From NCBI RefSeq assembly GCF_033546815.1, contig NZ_CP137846.1, positions 372,001 through 436,000 on the forward strand: a stretch of DNA of 64,000 nt, given 5' to 3'. How positions within the stretch are numbered: position 1 is the first letter of the stretch; every line of letters starts with the position of its first letter. Below are positions 7,733-17,048 of the stretch, one piece after another. The translations under genes and the position numbers were made by a program. This DNA comes from Metamycoplasma subdolum. Its GTDB lineage: Bacteria; Bacillota_I; Bacilli_A; Mycoplasmatales; Metamycoplasmataceae. The notes beneath the pieces are model-generated. The model made no database searches. It worked only from the letters and a program-made list of their open reading frames with translations, and was not told where the DNA came from.

Positions 7733-7740
7733 TATGAAAA

Positions 7741-7767
7741 AAGAACGCAAAAAAGCGTTCTTTTTCT
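7741..7767 (+). terminator. Terminator after tRNA-Trp copy 2
   Basis: AAGAACGC (7741-7748) pairs perfectly with GCGTTCTT (7755-7762) around six A bases, followed by T residues. Probably the native terminator of the tRNA-Trp pair. Confidence 0.9.
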
Positions 7768-7885
7768 TTAATTTAGTTTTGAGAGCTTAACAAAAAAATG
7801 CAACAAAATCTTCGGCAAGAACTATAAAACTTGCTAAAGTTTTGCGTTTGTTGCCGAATAATTTCTAATTATTTAAGGAAGAATT

Positions 7886-8754
7886 ATGACTTTAAAATGG
7901 GCTTCAATTAAATGAAATTTATCTGAAAGAAGCATAAGAAATTACTGTTCTTTAGTAAAGATAAAGAATGCAACTTTAGTAAATGGATCTTGAATAATTC
8001 TATATGATTCTAAAAAAACGGTAAAAAGGAATAAAAAAAATTACTTACTAGAAAAATTAAGATTTGAGAAAAAACATTTAATTAAAAATGGTATCGATCA
8101 TAAATTTCAAATTGATATGATTTTTAATTCAAATCACATGGAAGTAAATGAGCTTAGTCATGAAGAAACCATATTTATCTTTGAAACAAGATTGGTTGGC
8201 TTTGAAAATAAGATTAATAAAGTTGATGATATTTTAGAAATAATAAATCATTTCAATGCGATTGATCGTGTGATTGGCTTTTGTAATTGTGAATTGAGTG
8301 AATCTTTTATTAAAGAACTTCATAAAATTTTAAAAAGCGGAATTGCACAGTCAAAGATTCCAATATTTTCAATTGGTAACTATAAAAGAGAGCCAAATAC
8401 TGTTGGAAACATTGAAACGGTTCATCCTAAATTAGTTAATGAAGATATGAAAAAACTATTAGAAAATACATTAAAAAGAATAAACATACATTTGAAGAAA
8501 TTATTGAATTTCATGTTTGTTTTGTGAAAATTCATCCCTTTCAAGATTGGAACGAAAGATTGGGGAGGCTCATTGCAATTAAAGAATGTTTAAAATAATA
8601 TTGTGCCGTTTATTATTCTTGATAAAGAAACAATGTTTTATTATCACGGATTAAGTAACTGAGATCAAGAAAAAAATTACTACTTGACACTTATTTACAC
8701 GGACAAGACATTGTAAAAAAATATTTAGACTATTTCAATATTACTTATGAATAA
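7886..8754 (+). pseudogene. Decayed Fic-domain protein gene
   Basis: The frame from ATG 7886 (with AAGGA upstream) encodes a winged-helix-like N terminus and then a Fic core region. The Ser-Asn-His-Met-Glu stretch at about residues 84-88 resembles the class II inhibitory motif. The frame is lost near 8490. In the next frame the active-site region continues as Lys-Ile-His-Pro-Phe-Gln-Asp-Trp-Asn-Glu-Arg, a worn form of His-Pro-Phe-x-x-Gly-Asn-Gly-Arg. At least two further shifts (near 8600 and 8685) are needed to reach the C-terminal end before TAA at 8752-8754. Fic proteins attach AMP or related groups to target proteins. This copy is inactive on sequence alone. Confidence 0.85.
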
Positions 8755-8765
8755 AGGTGAAATTT

Positions 8766-8806
8766 GAAATTTCAGTTGTTTGCAATTTGTTTACAACTGA
8801 AATTTC
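8766..8806. promoter_or_regulatory. 14-bp perfect inverted repeat upstream of the intact Fic gene
   Basis: GAAATTTCAGTTGT (8766-8779) is the exact reverse complement of 8793-8806, with a 13-base loop. It ends five bases before TATAAT (8812-8817), so it overlaps the expected -35 region. It could be an operator for the BRO-N domain of the next protein, or a terminator for the decayed Fic gene. Confidence 0.6.
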
Positions 8807-8811
8807 TTTGC

Positions 8812-8817
8812 TATAAT
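8812..8817 (+). promoter_or_regulatory. -10 box of the BRO-N/Fic gene
   Basis: TATAAT ends six bases before the ATG at 8824 with no room for a ribosome-binding site, so the transcript is probably leaderless. Confidence 0.55.
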
Positions 8818-8823
8818 TTTTTT

Positions 8824-9678
8824 ATGATAAAACATTCGATTAGATTTTTTTTGAATAAACCTGTTAGAGCAATTTGAGACTATAAAAATAGTAAATGATG
8901 ATATTCAGCAGTAGATATTATTCAAATAATTTCAGCTTCTAAAAATCCAAGAATTCTTTGAAACACTTTAAAAAGAAGAAATGGCCAATTACTAAAATTT
9001 TGCAAGCAATTTAAATTATTTGCAACTGATGGCAAAAAATATAATTCTGATGTTATTTGTGAAAATGGAATCAAAGAACTTGGATTTATACTCAAATCAA
9101 ATTCATATGCAAAATTTAAAAAATGATTAGAAGGCAGTAATGATTCTATAGATGAACAAAGCAGAAGAAAAGCATATGAGTTATACAAAACAACTTTAGT
9201 CAATGATGATGAAATTGGAAAAACTATTTCATTAGTAAAAATACATGGATATTTATTTGAAGGACTTTATAATTTCGCTGGAAAAATTAGAACCAAAACT
9301 ATTTCAAAAGGAAATTTTACGTTCGCAAATGGTGATTTTTTACCGCAAATTTTAAGTGATTTGGATAAAATGCCTGATTCAAATTTTGATGAAATTGTAG
9401 ATAAATATGTGGAAATGAATATTGCTCATCCATTCATGGAAGGAAACGGACGAGCAACAAGAATTTGACTTGACTTATTATTAATAAATAGAATCAATAT
9501 GTGCATTGATTGATCAAAAATTGAAAAATCAGATTATCTAGAAGCTATGATAGAAAGCCCTAATGATATAAGCAAGATTAAAAATTTACTTAAAAATGCG
9601 TTAACTTTTGAGATTAATAATAGAGAACTTTTTATAAAAGGAATTGACATTTCTTATTACTATGAAGAAATTGAATAA
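8824..9678 (+). CDS. BRO-N/Fic fusion protein (putative AMPylating toxin)
   Basis: A 284-residue protein read through several TGA Trp codons. Residues 1-105 match the BRO-N type of DNA-binding domain (Val-Arg-Ala-Ile-Trp-Asp, then Trp-Trp-Tyr-Ser-Ala-Val-Asp-Ile). The Fic domain follows with an intact active site, His-Pro-Phe-Met-Glu-Gly-Asn-Gly-Arg near residues 201-209, and a flap region near 166-176. The C terminus ends Ser-Tyr-Tyr-Tyr-Glu-Glu, close to the (S/T)xxxE(G/N) inhibitory helix of class III Fic enzymes, so self-inhibition is likely and no separate antitoxin is needed. The BRO-N part may bind the inverted repeat upstream. Unlike the neighbouring island it uses TGA, so it has long been in mollicutes. 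Confidence 0.9.
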
Positions 9679-9679
9679 A

Positions 9680-9712
9680 AAGACTTGAAAACAAACTTCA
9701 AGTCTTTTTTTG
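9680..9712 (+). terminator. Terminator of the Fic gene
   Basis: AAGACTTGAA (9680-9689) pairs perfectly with TTCAAGTCTT (9697-9706), followed by a T run. Confidence 0.92.
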
Positions 9713-9756
9713 CAATTAAAATAAATTGATTTCTAGCTTTGGACAATTTCTTGAAA

Positions 9757-9831
9757 TGGTGCCGTCTACTGGAATTGAACCAGCGACCCCTTCCTTACCA
9801 TGGAAGTGCTCTGCCCCTGAGCTAAGACGGC
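9757..9831 (-). tRNA. tRNA-Thr(GGU)
   Basis: The minus strand folds into a full cloverleaf: acceptor GCCGTCT/AGACGGC, anticodon stem CTTCC/GGAAG around loop ATGGTAA (anticodon GGT), encoded CCA. It marks the right edge of the accessory block. Confidence 0.95.
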
Positions 9832-9925
9832 AAATTGCTTTATTTATTATAAATTATTTTTAAATTTTTACTCACTTTTTTATAATAAAAACGCATCTGT
9901 CAAGTCAAAAAGTGACTATTTTTGA

Positions 9926-9931
9926 TATAAT
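9926..9931 (+). promoter_or_regulatory. -10 box of prfA
   Basis: TATAAT eight bases before the prfA ATG, too close for a ribosome-binding site; the prfA message is probably leaderless. Confidence 0.5.
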
Positions 9932-9939
9932 AAAAAACT

Positions 9940-11019
9940 ATGGAAAAAACAATGTATGAATCATTGCTTGCAATCAAGTCAAGACATGATGAAATTTTAA
10001 AAAAATTGACTGAACCAGAAGTGTTTAATGATATTAAAAAGTATCAAGAACTTAATAAAGAAGCAAGCAAAATTGAAGAAATTGCTACTACCTTCAAGGA
10101 ATTTTTAGCCTCTGAAGAGCTTTTTAAACTTTCAAAAGATATTTTAAATAATGAAAAAGATCAAGAGTTAATTACACTAGCAAAAGAAGATATTGAAATT
10201 CAAGAAGAAAAAATGATGAAACTTGAAGAAAAATTAAAAGAACTTCTACTTCCTCAAGATGAAAATGATGATAAAAACGTTATTATGGAAATTCGCGGTG
10301 CCGCTGGTGGAGACGAAGCAAACATTTTTTCAGGTGATCTTTTTAAAATGTATCAAAAATATTGTGAAAACGAAGGCTTCAAAATCAAAATTGTTGATTC
10401 AACATATGGTACAGCTGGTGGATTTTCACAAATAGTATTTACTATTAAAGGTGAAAAAGTTTGATCTAAACTTAAATTTGAAAGAGGAGTTCATCGTGTT
10501 CAAAGAGTTCCTCAAACTGAAACTCAAGGAAGAGTTCATACTTCAACAGCCACAGTAACAGTTCTCCCTGAAATTGATGATACTATTAATATTGAAATTA
10601 AACCTGAAGATATTGAAGTTAACGTTTTTCGTTCATCAGGAGCAGGCGGTCAATCAGTTAACACTACTGACTCTGCAGTTAGAATAATTCACAAGAAAAC
10701 AGGAATTGTAGTAACGTCTCAAGATGAAAGAAGTCAAATAACTAATAAAGAAACCGCTTTAAAAATTCTTAAATCAAAACTTTACGAACTCGAAGTCAAG
10801 AAAAGAGATGAAGAAGAAAGTGGAATGAGAAAACTTGCTGGAACTGGCGATAGAAGTGAAAAAATTAGAACTTATAACTATCCGCAAGATAGAGTAACTG
10901 ATCACCGCATTGGTTTTTCAACCTCGTTAAAAATAGTTATGGAAGGTTCACTTGATAAAATAATTGATGCTTTAATTGCTTTTGAAAAAGCAGAAAAAAT
11001 TAAAGAAGCAGGGTACTAA
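9940..11019 (+). CDS. prfA: Peptide chain release factor 1
   Basis: A 359-residue product with an internal TGA Trp. The peptidyl-tRNA hydrolysis motif Gly-Gly-Gln lies in Gly-Ala-Gly-Gly-Gln-Ser-Val-Asn near residues 231-238. The anticodon-like Pro-x-Thr loop region lies near 190, and the C-terminal [11 protein letters not shown] motif is present. RF1 ends translation at UAA and UAG; organisms that read UGA as Trp lack RF2, so this should be the only class I release factor. prmC, which methylates this Gln, follows with no gap. Confidence 0.98.
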
Positions 11020-11721
11020 GTGATAGAAAAAGAAGTTTTATTAAGAGAAAAAAGAAGATACGATCTTGAGCCTTATATTACTCGTAAAGAATTAAGGCAA
11101 CTAAAAAGAGATGTTCCTGTTCAAAAAATTATTGGATTCCAAGTAATGCAAAATGTTTATCTTGATTTAAGATACAATGTTTTAATTCCCCGTTATGAAA
11201 CAGAGGAAGTAATTTTGGTTGCTTATCATTTTATAGATGAAGGTTCAAGAGTTCTTGATTTAGGTTGCGGTTCAGGTTTTATTGGACTTGCAATTAGAAA
11301 AAATAAGCGAGCAATTGTAGAAATGGTTGACTCTGCAAATGCTGCAATTAAACAGTCAATTTTAAATGCAAAGTATAACGAGTTAGATGTAAAAATTTAT
11401 AAATCAAATTGATTTTCAAATGTTGAAGGAAAATTTAATGTAATTATTTCTAACCCTCCATATCTTGATAAAAATAAAGAATACCCTGTAAGTTTAAAGT
11501 ATGAACCAAAACGTGCACTGTTTGGAAAACAAAGTGCAATAAGTGAATATGAAAAGATTTTGAAAAATGCGAAAAACTACTTATATGATGAAGGAATTCT
11601 AATTTTTGAAATCGATTTTAACTCAGCAAAGTATATTAAAGACAACTATCCAAACGCAACGATTTTGAATGACATAAACGGCAAAGAAAGAATTGCAATT
11701 TTACAGAAAGAAGATTTATAA
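11020..11721 (+). CDS. prmC: Release factor glutamine N5-methyltransferase
   Basis: Starts with GTG directly after the prfA stop codon and encodes 233 residues, short compared with about 280 in other bacteria because the N-terminal helical domain is reduced. The SAM site Val-Leu-Asp-Leu-Gly-Cys-Gly-Ser-Gly lies near residues 80-88 and the catalytic Asn-Pro-Pro-Tyr motif near 145-148. It methylates the Gln of the Gly-Gly-Gln motif in RF1. The direct prfA-prmC linkage is the usual arrangement. Confidence 0.95.
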
Positions 11722-11724
11722 AAT

Positions 11725-11751
11725 TTAGCACTCTTAAATTTATTGTGCTAA
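11725..11751 (+). promoter_or_regulatory. CIRCE operator of dnaJ
   Basis: TTAGCACTC (11725-11733), nine spacer bases, then TTGTGCTAA (11743-11751). This matches the CIRCE element (TTAGCACTC-N9-GAGTGCTAA) except for two bases in the right arm. It overlaps a TAAAAT -10 box at 11749-11754. HrcA repressor is expected to bind here and release on heat stress. Confidence 0.88.
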
Positions 11752-11763
11752 AATTATTTTATT

Positions 11764-12867
11764 ATGGAAAAGAAAAAAAGAGATTACTACGAAGTTTTAG
11801 GCATTAGTAAAGATGCAACTGAAAAAGAAATAAAATCAGCATATCGTAAATTGGCAATGCAATATCACCCTGATAGAAATAAAGAACCAGACGCTGAAGA
11901 AAAATTTAAAGAAGTTAGCGAAGCTTATGAAGTTTTATCTGATGCAAGCAAAAGAGAAAAATATGATAAGTTCGGTCACCAAGCTTTTGACCCAAATAGT
12001 TTTCATTATTCTGAAGATATTTTCTCAGACTTCTTCAAACAATTTCAAGATGCTTTTGATGGCGGAGGATTTGGTGGATTTGGCGACTTTTTCGGTTTCA
12101 ATTCTTCAAATAGTCAATATGAAAATAGTGGCAAAGATTTACAAATGACACTTACAATTGATTTTTTAGAAGCATGCAAAGGCGCAAGTAAAACTATAAA
12201 AATCAAAAAGTATGAACTTTGCTCACATTGTAAAGGAACACTTGCTGATAGTCCAAGCGATATTAAAAAATGTTCAACTTGTCGCGGAAGCGGAAAAATT
12301 CAAAAATCTCTTGGCTTTTTTTCTACAGTTATGATGTGTTCAACATGTAACGGGACCGGTAAAGAAATTTTAAAGACTTGTCATTTATGTAGAGGTAAGG
12401 GACATTTAGTAGAAGATGTTGAAAAAACAATTGATATTCCCGCTGGAATTATTGAAGGTCAAAGTTTAAGACTAGCTGGCTGAGGAATACCTTCAAAAAA
12501 TAGCGAGGGAGATCTTTACATTTTAATTCAAATAAAATCTCATCCTTTTTATCAAAGATTAGGCAACGATATTGGTCTTTCAGTTCCTATTTCTATTGTT
12601 GATATTTTGCTTGAAAAAGAAATTGAAATACCAACTCCTTGAGGAAATAAAAAGGTAAAACTTAAGAAAAATATGCCCTTGAACGGATCAATTAGACTAG
12701 ATAATTATGGTTTTTCAATTTTGCATTCATCTAAAAAAGGTGCTTTGATAGTTTCATTTAATCCTTACATGCCGAAAGTAGATAAAGAAACACAAGAAAA
12801 ACTAAATAATATATTCGCAAATATCAAAGATGAAGAATACTTAAAATGATTAAAAAAATTTAATTAA
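11764..12867 (+). CDS. dnaJ: Chaperone protein DnaJ
   Basis: The product has 367 residues. It has a J domain (residues 5-70) with His-Pro-Asp near 36-38, a Gly/Phe-rich linker near 95-118, and a zinc domain with four repeats of the Cys-x-x-Cys-x-Gly-x-Gly type (first repeat Cys-Ser-His-Cys-Lys-Gly near 154-159). Two C-terminal substrate-binding domains read through TGA Trp codons. It stimulates the ATPase of DnaK and delivers unfolded clients. The CIRCE operator immediately upstream indicates HrcA control. The ATG lies nine bases after the -10 box, so the message may be leaderless. Confidence 0.97.
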
Positions 12868-12868
12868 G

Positions 12869-12895
12869 AGTTGATTTATAAAATCAACTTTTTAT
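12869..12895 (+). terminator. Terminator of dnaJ
   Basis: AGTTGATTT (12869-12877) pairs with AAATCAACT (12881-12889), followed by T-rich sequence. Confidence 0.85.
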
Positions 12896-13043
12896 TTTCT
12901 TTTGTAGTCATTTTATAGAAAGATTAGAATGATTTTGAATACTTAAAATACACAAAAAATCAAAAAAAATAATAAGTTTTTTATTTAATTCATTTTTTTT
13001 ATTATGATTATAAAATCACAACAAGAAGTTTTAGGAGGTAAAA

Positions 13044-14894
13044 ATGGCTTACACTAAGGTCATGATTGTAGAATCACCGAATAAAGTTGCAACAATTCAA
13101 AAATATGTTGGAAAGGATGTTCAAGTTCTTTCAAGTGTTGGACATATTTTGAAACTTTCAACAAGTGGAGAAAAAGGTTTAGGTATTGATTTACAAAACT
13201 GAGAACCTCGTATGATTGTTGATAAAAGTAAATCAAAAACTATAAAAGAATTGAGAGAAGCAACTAGAAAAGCAAGTGAAGTTTTAATCGCAACTGACCC
13301 CGATCGTGAAGGTGAAGCTATTGCCCAAAATTTAGTTGACACATTAAAAGTTAATGATAAATACAAAAGAATTAAATATAATGAAATTACTGAAGAGGCA
13401 ATTAAAAATGCTCTTGAAAATCCAATAATGATTGACATTGATTTAGTTAAAGCACAAAAAGCAAGAAGAATGCTTGATCGTATTATTGGATTTGAACTTT
13501 CTCAACTTATGAAGAAAAAAGTAAAAAATGCACCAACAAATCCATCAGCCGGAAGAGTGCAATCAATTGCTTTAAAATTAGTGTGCGATAAGGAAAAAGA
13601 AATTGAAGCATTTATTCCAATTTTGTATTCAAAAATTGAAGCAAAAATTGCTGAAGATGTTAATGCAACTTTCTACTATTTAAATCACAAAGATTTTGCA
13701 GATGATGCAACTTGAATTAAACCTGAAAAATCAAAACAAATTCTTGATGAACTAAATAAAGATAAAAGATTAAAAGTTTCAAACTTTGAAATAACTCAAA
13801 GAAAAGATAAACAAATAACACCTTTTAAACAATCAGTTTTATATAAAGAAGCGAAGTATTCTTCAACTGTTGTTCAAGTGACTGCACAAAAACTTTTTGA
13901 ACGTGGGCTTATCTCATATCCAAGAACAGATTCAACAAGACTTAATGATTCTTTTATTGCTAAAGTTAGAAAATTTATTGAAGAAAATTATGGTCAAAAC
14001 TATATTGCAAATGACATCAAAAGTTTCTCAGGAGCACAAGATGCTCATGAGGCAATTAGACCAACAGATATTTACTTAAATCCAAGTTTAGCAAAATCAA
14101 AATTCCGCTTAAATGAAGAAGAAAATTACATTTATGAGTTAATTTATAACAAGACACTTTCAGCAATAATGCAAGTTCCTATTCGTGAAATTTATCACTA
14201 TGATTTAATAAGTTCATCAGGTCACAATTTTAGAATGAGTTATTCAAGAATTATTTTTGATGGATATTATAAATTAACCAAAAATTATGAAGCTTCTAAA
14301 GTATTACCAAATTATAAAAATGGTGACATTTTAGATGTTCAAGAGTTTGAAAAACTAGATAAAGAAACTCAGCCACCTGCACTTTACAATGAAGGTTCTT
14401 TAATTAAAATGTTAGACGATATTAAAGTTGGACGTCCTTCGACTTTTGCATCAACAGTTAAAGTAATTAAAAGTAGACTTTTTGTTGAAAATAAAAATGG
14501 AGCACTTCACCCTACTGAATTTGGTAAAACCGTTATGAGCAAATTAATTGATGGTTTCCCAACAATAATGAATGAGGAATATACAGCATCAGTAGAAAAT
14601 GATCTTGACTTAATTGCTGAAGGAAAAGAAGATTATAAATCTTTAATGTCAGAATTCTATAGTCGCTTTAATGTTACTTTAGATGAAGCAACCAAAACAA
14701 TTGAAATTGCAATAATGCCTGAAGAAACAATTGACGAAAGTTGCCCTGATTGCGGAAACAAACTGATGTACCGTTATACAAAAGCAACGCGTGAAAAATT
14801 CATCGGTTGCACTAATTTTCCAGCATGTAGATACACAAGAGATGTTGCTGGAAAGAAGAGAAAATTTTGAAGATTTAAAAGAAGCACAAAATAA
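13044..14894 (+). CDS. topA: DNA topoisomerase I
   Basis: AGGAGG at 13033-13038 sets the start. The 616-residue product has the Toprim domain (Val-Glu-Ser-Pro near 8-11; Thr-Asp-Pro-Asp-Arg-Glu-Gly-Glu near 85-92) and Ser-Ala-Gly-Arg-Val-Gln near 170-175. The active-site Tyr lies in Leu-Ile-Ser-Tyr-Pro-Arg-Thr-Asp-Ser near 288-296. One C-terminal zinc finger (Cys-x2-Cys ... Cys-x5-Cys near 568-592) replaces the several found in E. coli. It relaxes negative supercoils. The last seven residues follow a TGA Trp codon and are basic. Confidence 0.97.
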
Positions 14895-14909
14895 TGTGTT
14901 TCTTTTTTT
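14881..14909 (+). terminator. Terminator of topA
   Basis: GAAGCACA (14881-14888) pairs with TGTGTTTC (14895-14902), with one G-U pair, followed by seven T bases. The stem contains the topA stop codon. Confidence 0.8.
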
Positions 14910-14957
14910 ACTTTAAAATAACTTCAAAGTATGAGAATTTATTATAAAATAATAAAC

Positions 14958-15968
14958 ATGAAAAACAAATTCACTGATACACTTGAAAATGATTTTAAAG
15001 AAAAAGCAAAAAAGAAAAGAATCGTTAGTAAAGCATTATTTTGAACTTTAATTCCTTTAACAATTGCAGCCTCAGTAGGCGGTGCAATTTATTTTGTTAT
15101 CAAAAATAGTAGACCTCTTAAAAAAATAAATTTGACTAAAGAGCTTTTTGACCAATGATCAAATATTGAGTTTGAAAAGAAACTTAATAATTCAAAATCA
15201 GCAGCTGACATTATTAAAGATTTTGAAAAAGCTAAATTAGAAAATGAAAACAAAACTAATGAATTTAAAAAACACAACCCCAAACCCTCAAAGAAAGATT
15301 TAGAAGATTTTGAAGAAAATTTAGTTGATTTAAATGTTTTTATTGCTTCAGTTGTAAGCAAAAAAGGAACATTTAAACAAGATAAATACTTAATATTCAA
15401 ATTTTTAAATATTGAAAAAGTAATTAAAAATGATGGAAAAGTTGATGAAAATGCTATCAAAATTACATATGAAGTTTTTCCTAACTTAGAAACAGCAGAG
15501 ATAAATGAAAACAAAAAAGTTTATGCAACTAAAAAGTCAAAGTTCTATTTTAAAACAAGCAAAATCGTTGAAATAGTTTCAAGTACTGAAAATTGAGAAA
15601 CATCTGCAAAATTCCTTGAAGTTTTTGATAAACACATGAAAGAAATTAAAGATATTATCAGATATAGAGAAGACCCAGTAAATGATAAAGATGGCGAAAA
15701 ATGATTCAAAAGCGAAAAATTTCAACAACAAGTTTTTGAATGATTTAAAAAACTAGTTGAAGAAGCAGAAACCCAACCTCAACTTTTCAAAAAAGAAATT
15801 TACGATATCAAACCTTACACTGAGCAAAGCAACACCAAAACTTATGTTCAATGAAATCCAACAAAAGGTTTGAACGAATTAACAATTGATTATTATTACC
15901 AACACAAAACTAACGCAACCGCTAGAAGTGATGGGAAAAGAAAGATTTTTACAATCTTAGATATTTAA
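14958..15968 (+). CDS. Membrane-anchored hypothetical protein
   Basis: A 336-residue protein with six internal TGA codons, all read as Trp. Residues 1-27 are basic, one transmembrane segment spans about 28-52, and the rest is a hydrophilic Lys/Glu/Asn-rich domain. There is no lipobox Cys, so it is a membrane-anchored protein rather than a lipoprotein. Which side of the membrane the large domain faces is not clear. The next ORF starts four bases after its stop. I recognise no family. Confidence 0.75.
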
Positions 15969-15971
15969 TTT

Positions 15972-17048
15972 ATGAAAAGAAATGATTTGGAAAATAATAA
16001 AGCAACATCTTCACTTGAACTTCAAGATGAAGAAAAACTTTTAAAAGAACAAAAAAAATATGCGAAAGAATTTGCGAAAAGAATGGAATCAATCCGTGAA
16101 TTTTTTAATATTAAAGAAAAAGTTGATAAAGATGAGCTGCTTTCTTTAATGAAGCTTTTAAAAACTGAAAAAAATGATTTTAGTGAAGAAATTAAAAACT
16201 TGCAAACTGAAAAAAAATGACTTCAAAATCTTAAAAAAAGAATTAACACTCAAAAACAAATTGAATCAACTGCAACATTAGATTTAGATAAAATTTTCAA
16301 ATTTGATTTAGAATTTGAAAATGCTTTAAAATTAATTAAAAATGAACTAAATAAATACAACATTAAGGAGGAACAAATGAAGAAAAAAATCAATATTGCA
16401 ATTGATGGTCCTTCTGGTGTTGGCAAAACCGTAATGTCAACAATGCTTGCAAAAAAATATGATTTAACCTTTATTAGTAGTGGAAACATTTATCGCCTAA
16501 TCGCATATAATGCAATCAAAAAAGGTATTAAAATCACTGAAGAAAATTTAGAAAAAATTAATAATGCTTGAAAGTTTGAAGACATAGTTTATAAAAGCGA
16601 TGGAAAAATTTTTCTAAAAGGAAAAGATGTTTCATCAAATATTCGCGAAAATGAAATTTCAATTGCTTCAAGTAAAGTTTCTAAATATAAACCCTTAAGA
16701 GAAAAGGTAAATAAATACATTCAAGAGATTGCAAAAAACGTTGGTGGAATTATTGTTGATGGACGTGATGCAACTTATAGAATTTTACCTGAAGCAGATT
16801 TTAAATTTTACCTTGATGCAAGAGCAGAAATAAGAGCGAACAGAAGAATTAATCAAGACATTTTAGCAGGTAGAAAACCAATTGAATTCAATAAAATTTT
16901 AGAAGATATTAAAAACCGCGATTATGAAGATATGAATAGAAAAGTCGATCCTTTAAAAGTAAGTGAAGGAAGTGTTTATATTGACACATCTAACCTTTCT
17001 GTTGATGAAAATCTTCAAGCTATCGTTGATGTAATTGAAGGTAAATAA
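15972..17048 (+). CDS. Coiled-coil region in frame with cytidylate kinase (possible long form)
   Basis: From ATG 15972 the frame stays open, with one TGA Trp at 16218-16220, straight into cmk and to its stop at 17046-17048, giving 358 residues. The first 135 residues are Lys/Glu-rich and look like a coiled coil (heptad-like Leu/Ile spacing), with no known domain. No stop codon separates them from cmk, but a perfect AAGGAGG site precedes the internal ATG at 16377. Either a fused long protein is made, a separate upstream protein lost its stop codon, or two proteins come from one frame. Confidence 0.6.
16377..17048 (+). CDS. cmk: Cytidylate kinase
   Basis: Starting at ATG 16377, six bases after AAGGAGG, the product has 223 residues, the normal size of Cmk. 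The ATP-binding P-loop Gly-Pro-Ser-Gly-Val-Gly-Lys-Thr is at residues 10-17. The CMP-binding region and the Asp-Gly-Arg-Asp-Ala-Thr motif lie near 127-132, and a LID region with Arg residues lies near 148-155. It phosphorylates CMP and dCMP with ATP. der overlaps its stop codon (TAATG), so the two are coupled; Cmk-Der pairing is common in Firmicutes and mollicutes. Confidence 0.95.

Larger units (their letters stand above)
7438..7735 (+). repeat. 298-bp direct repeat, right copy (tRNA-Trp pair)
   Basis: Identical to 4325-4622. It supplies the stop codon of the ASCH-like gene (TAG at 7463-7465, overlapping the first tRNA bases). It is followed by the sequence that probably flanked the original tRNA pair, including its terminator. 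Confidence 0.97.

Noticed and set aside
8922-9203. Minus-strand 93-codon frame
   Set aside because: It is antisense to the intact BRO-N/Fic gene, whose TGA Trp codons break the plus frame under the standard code.
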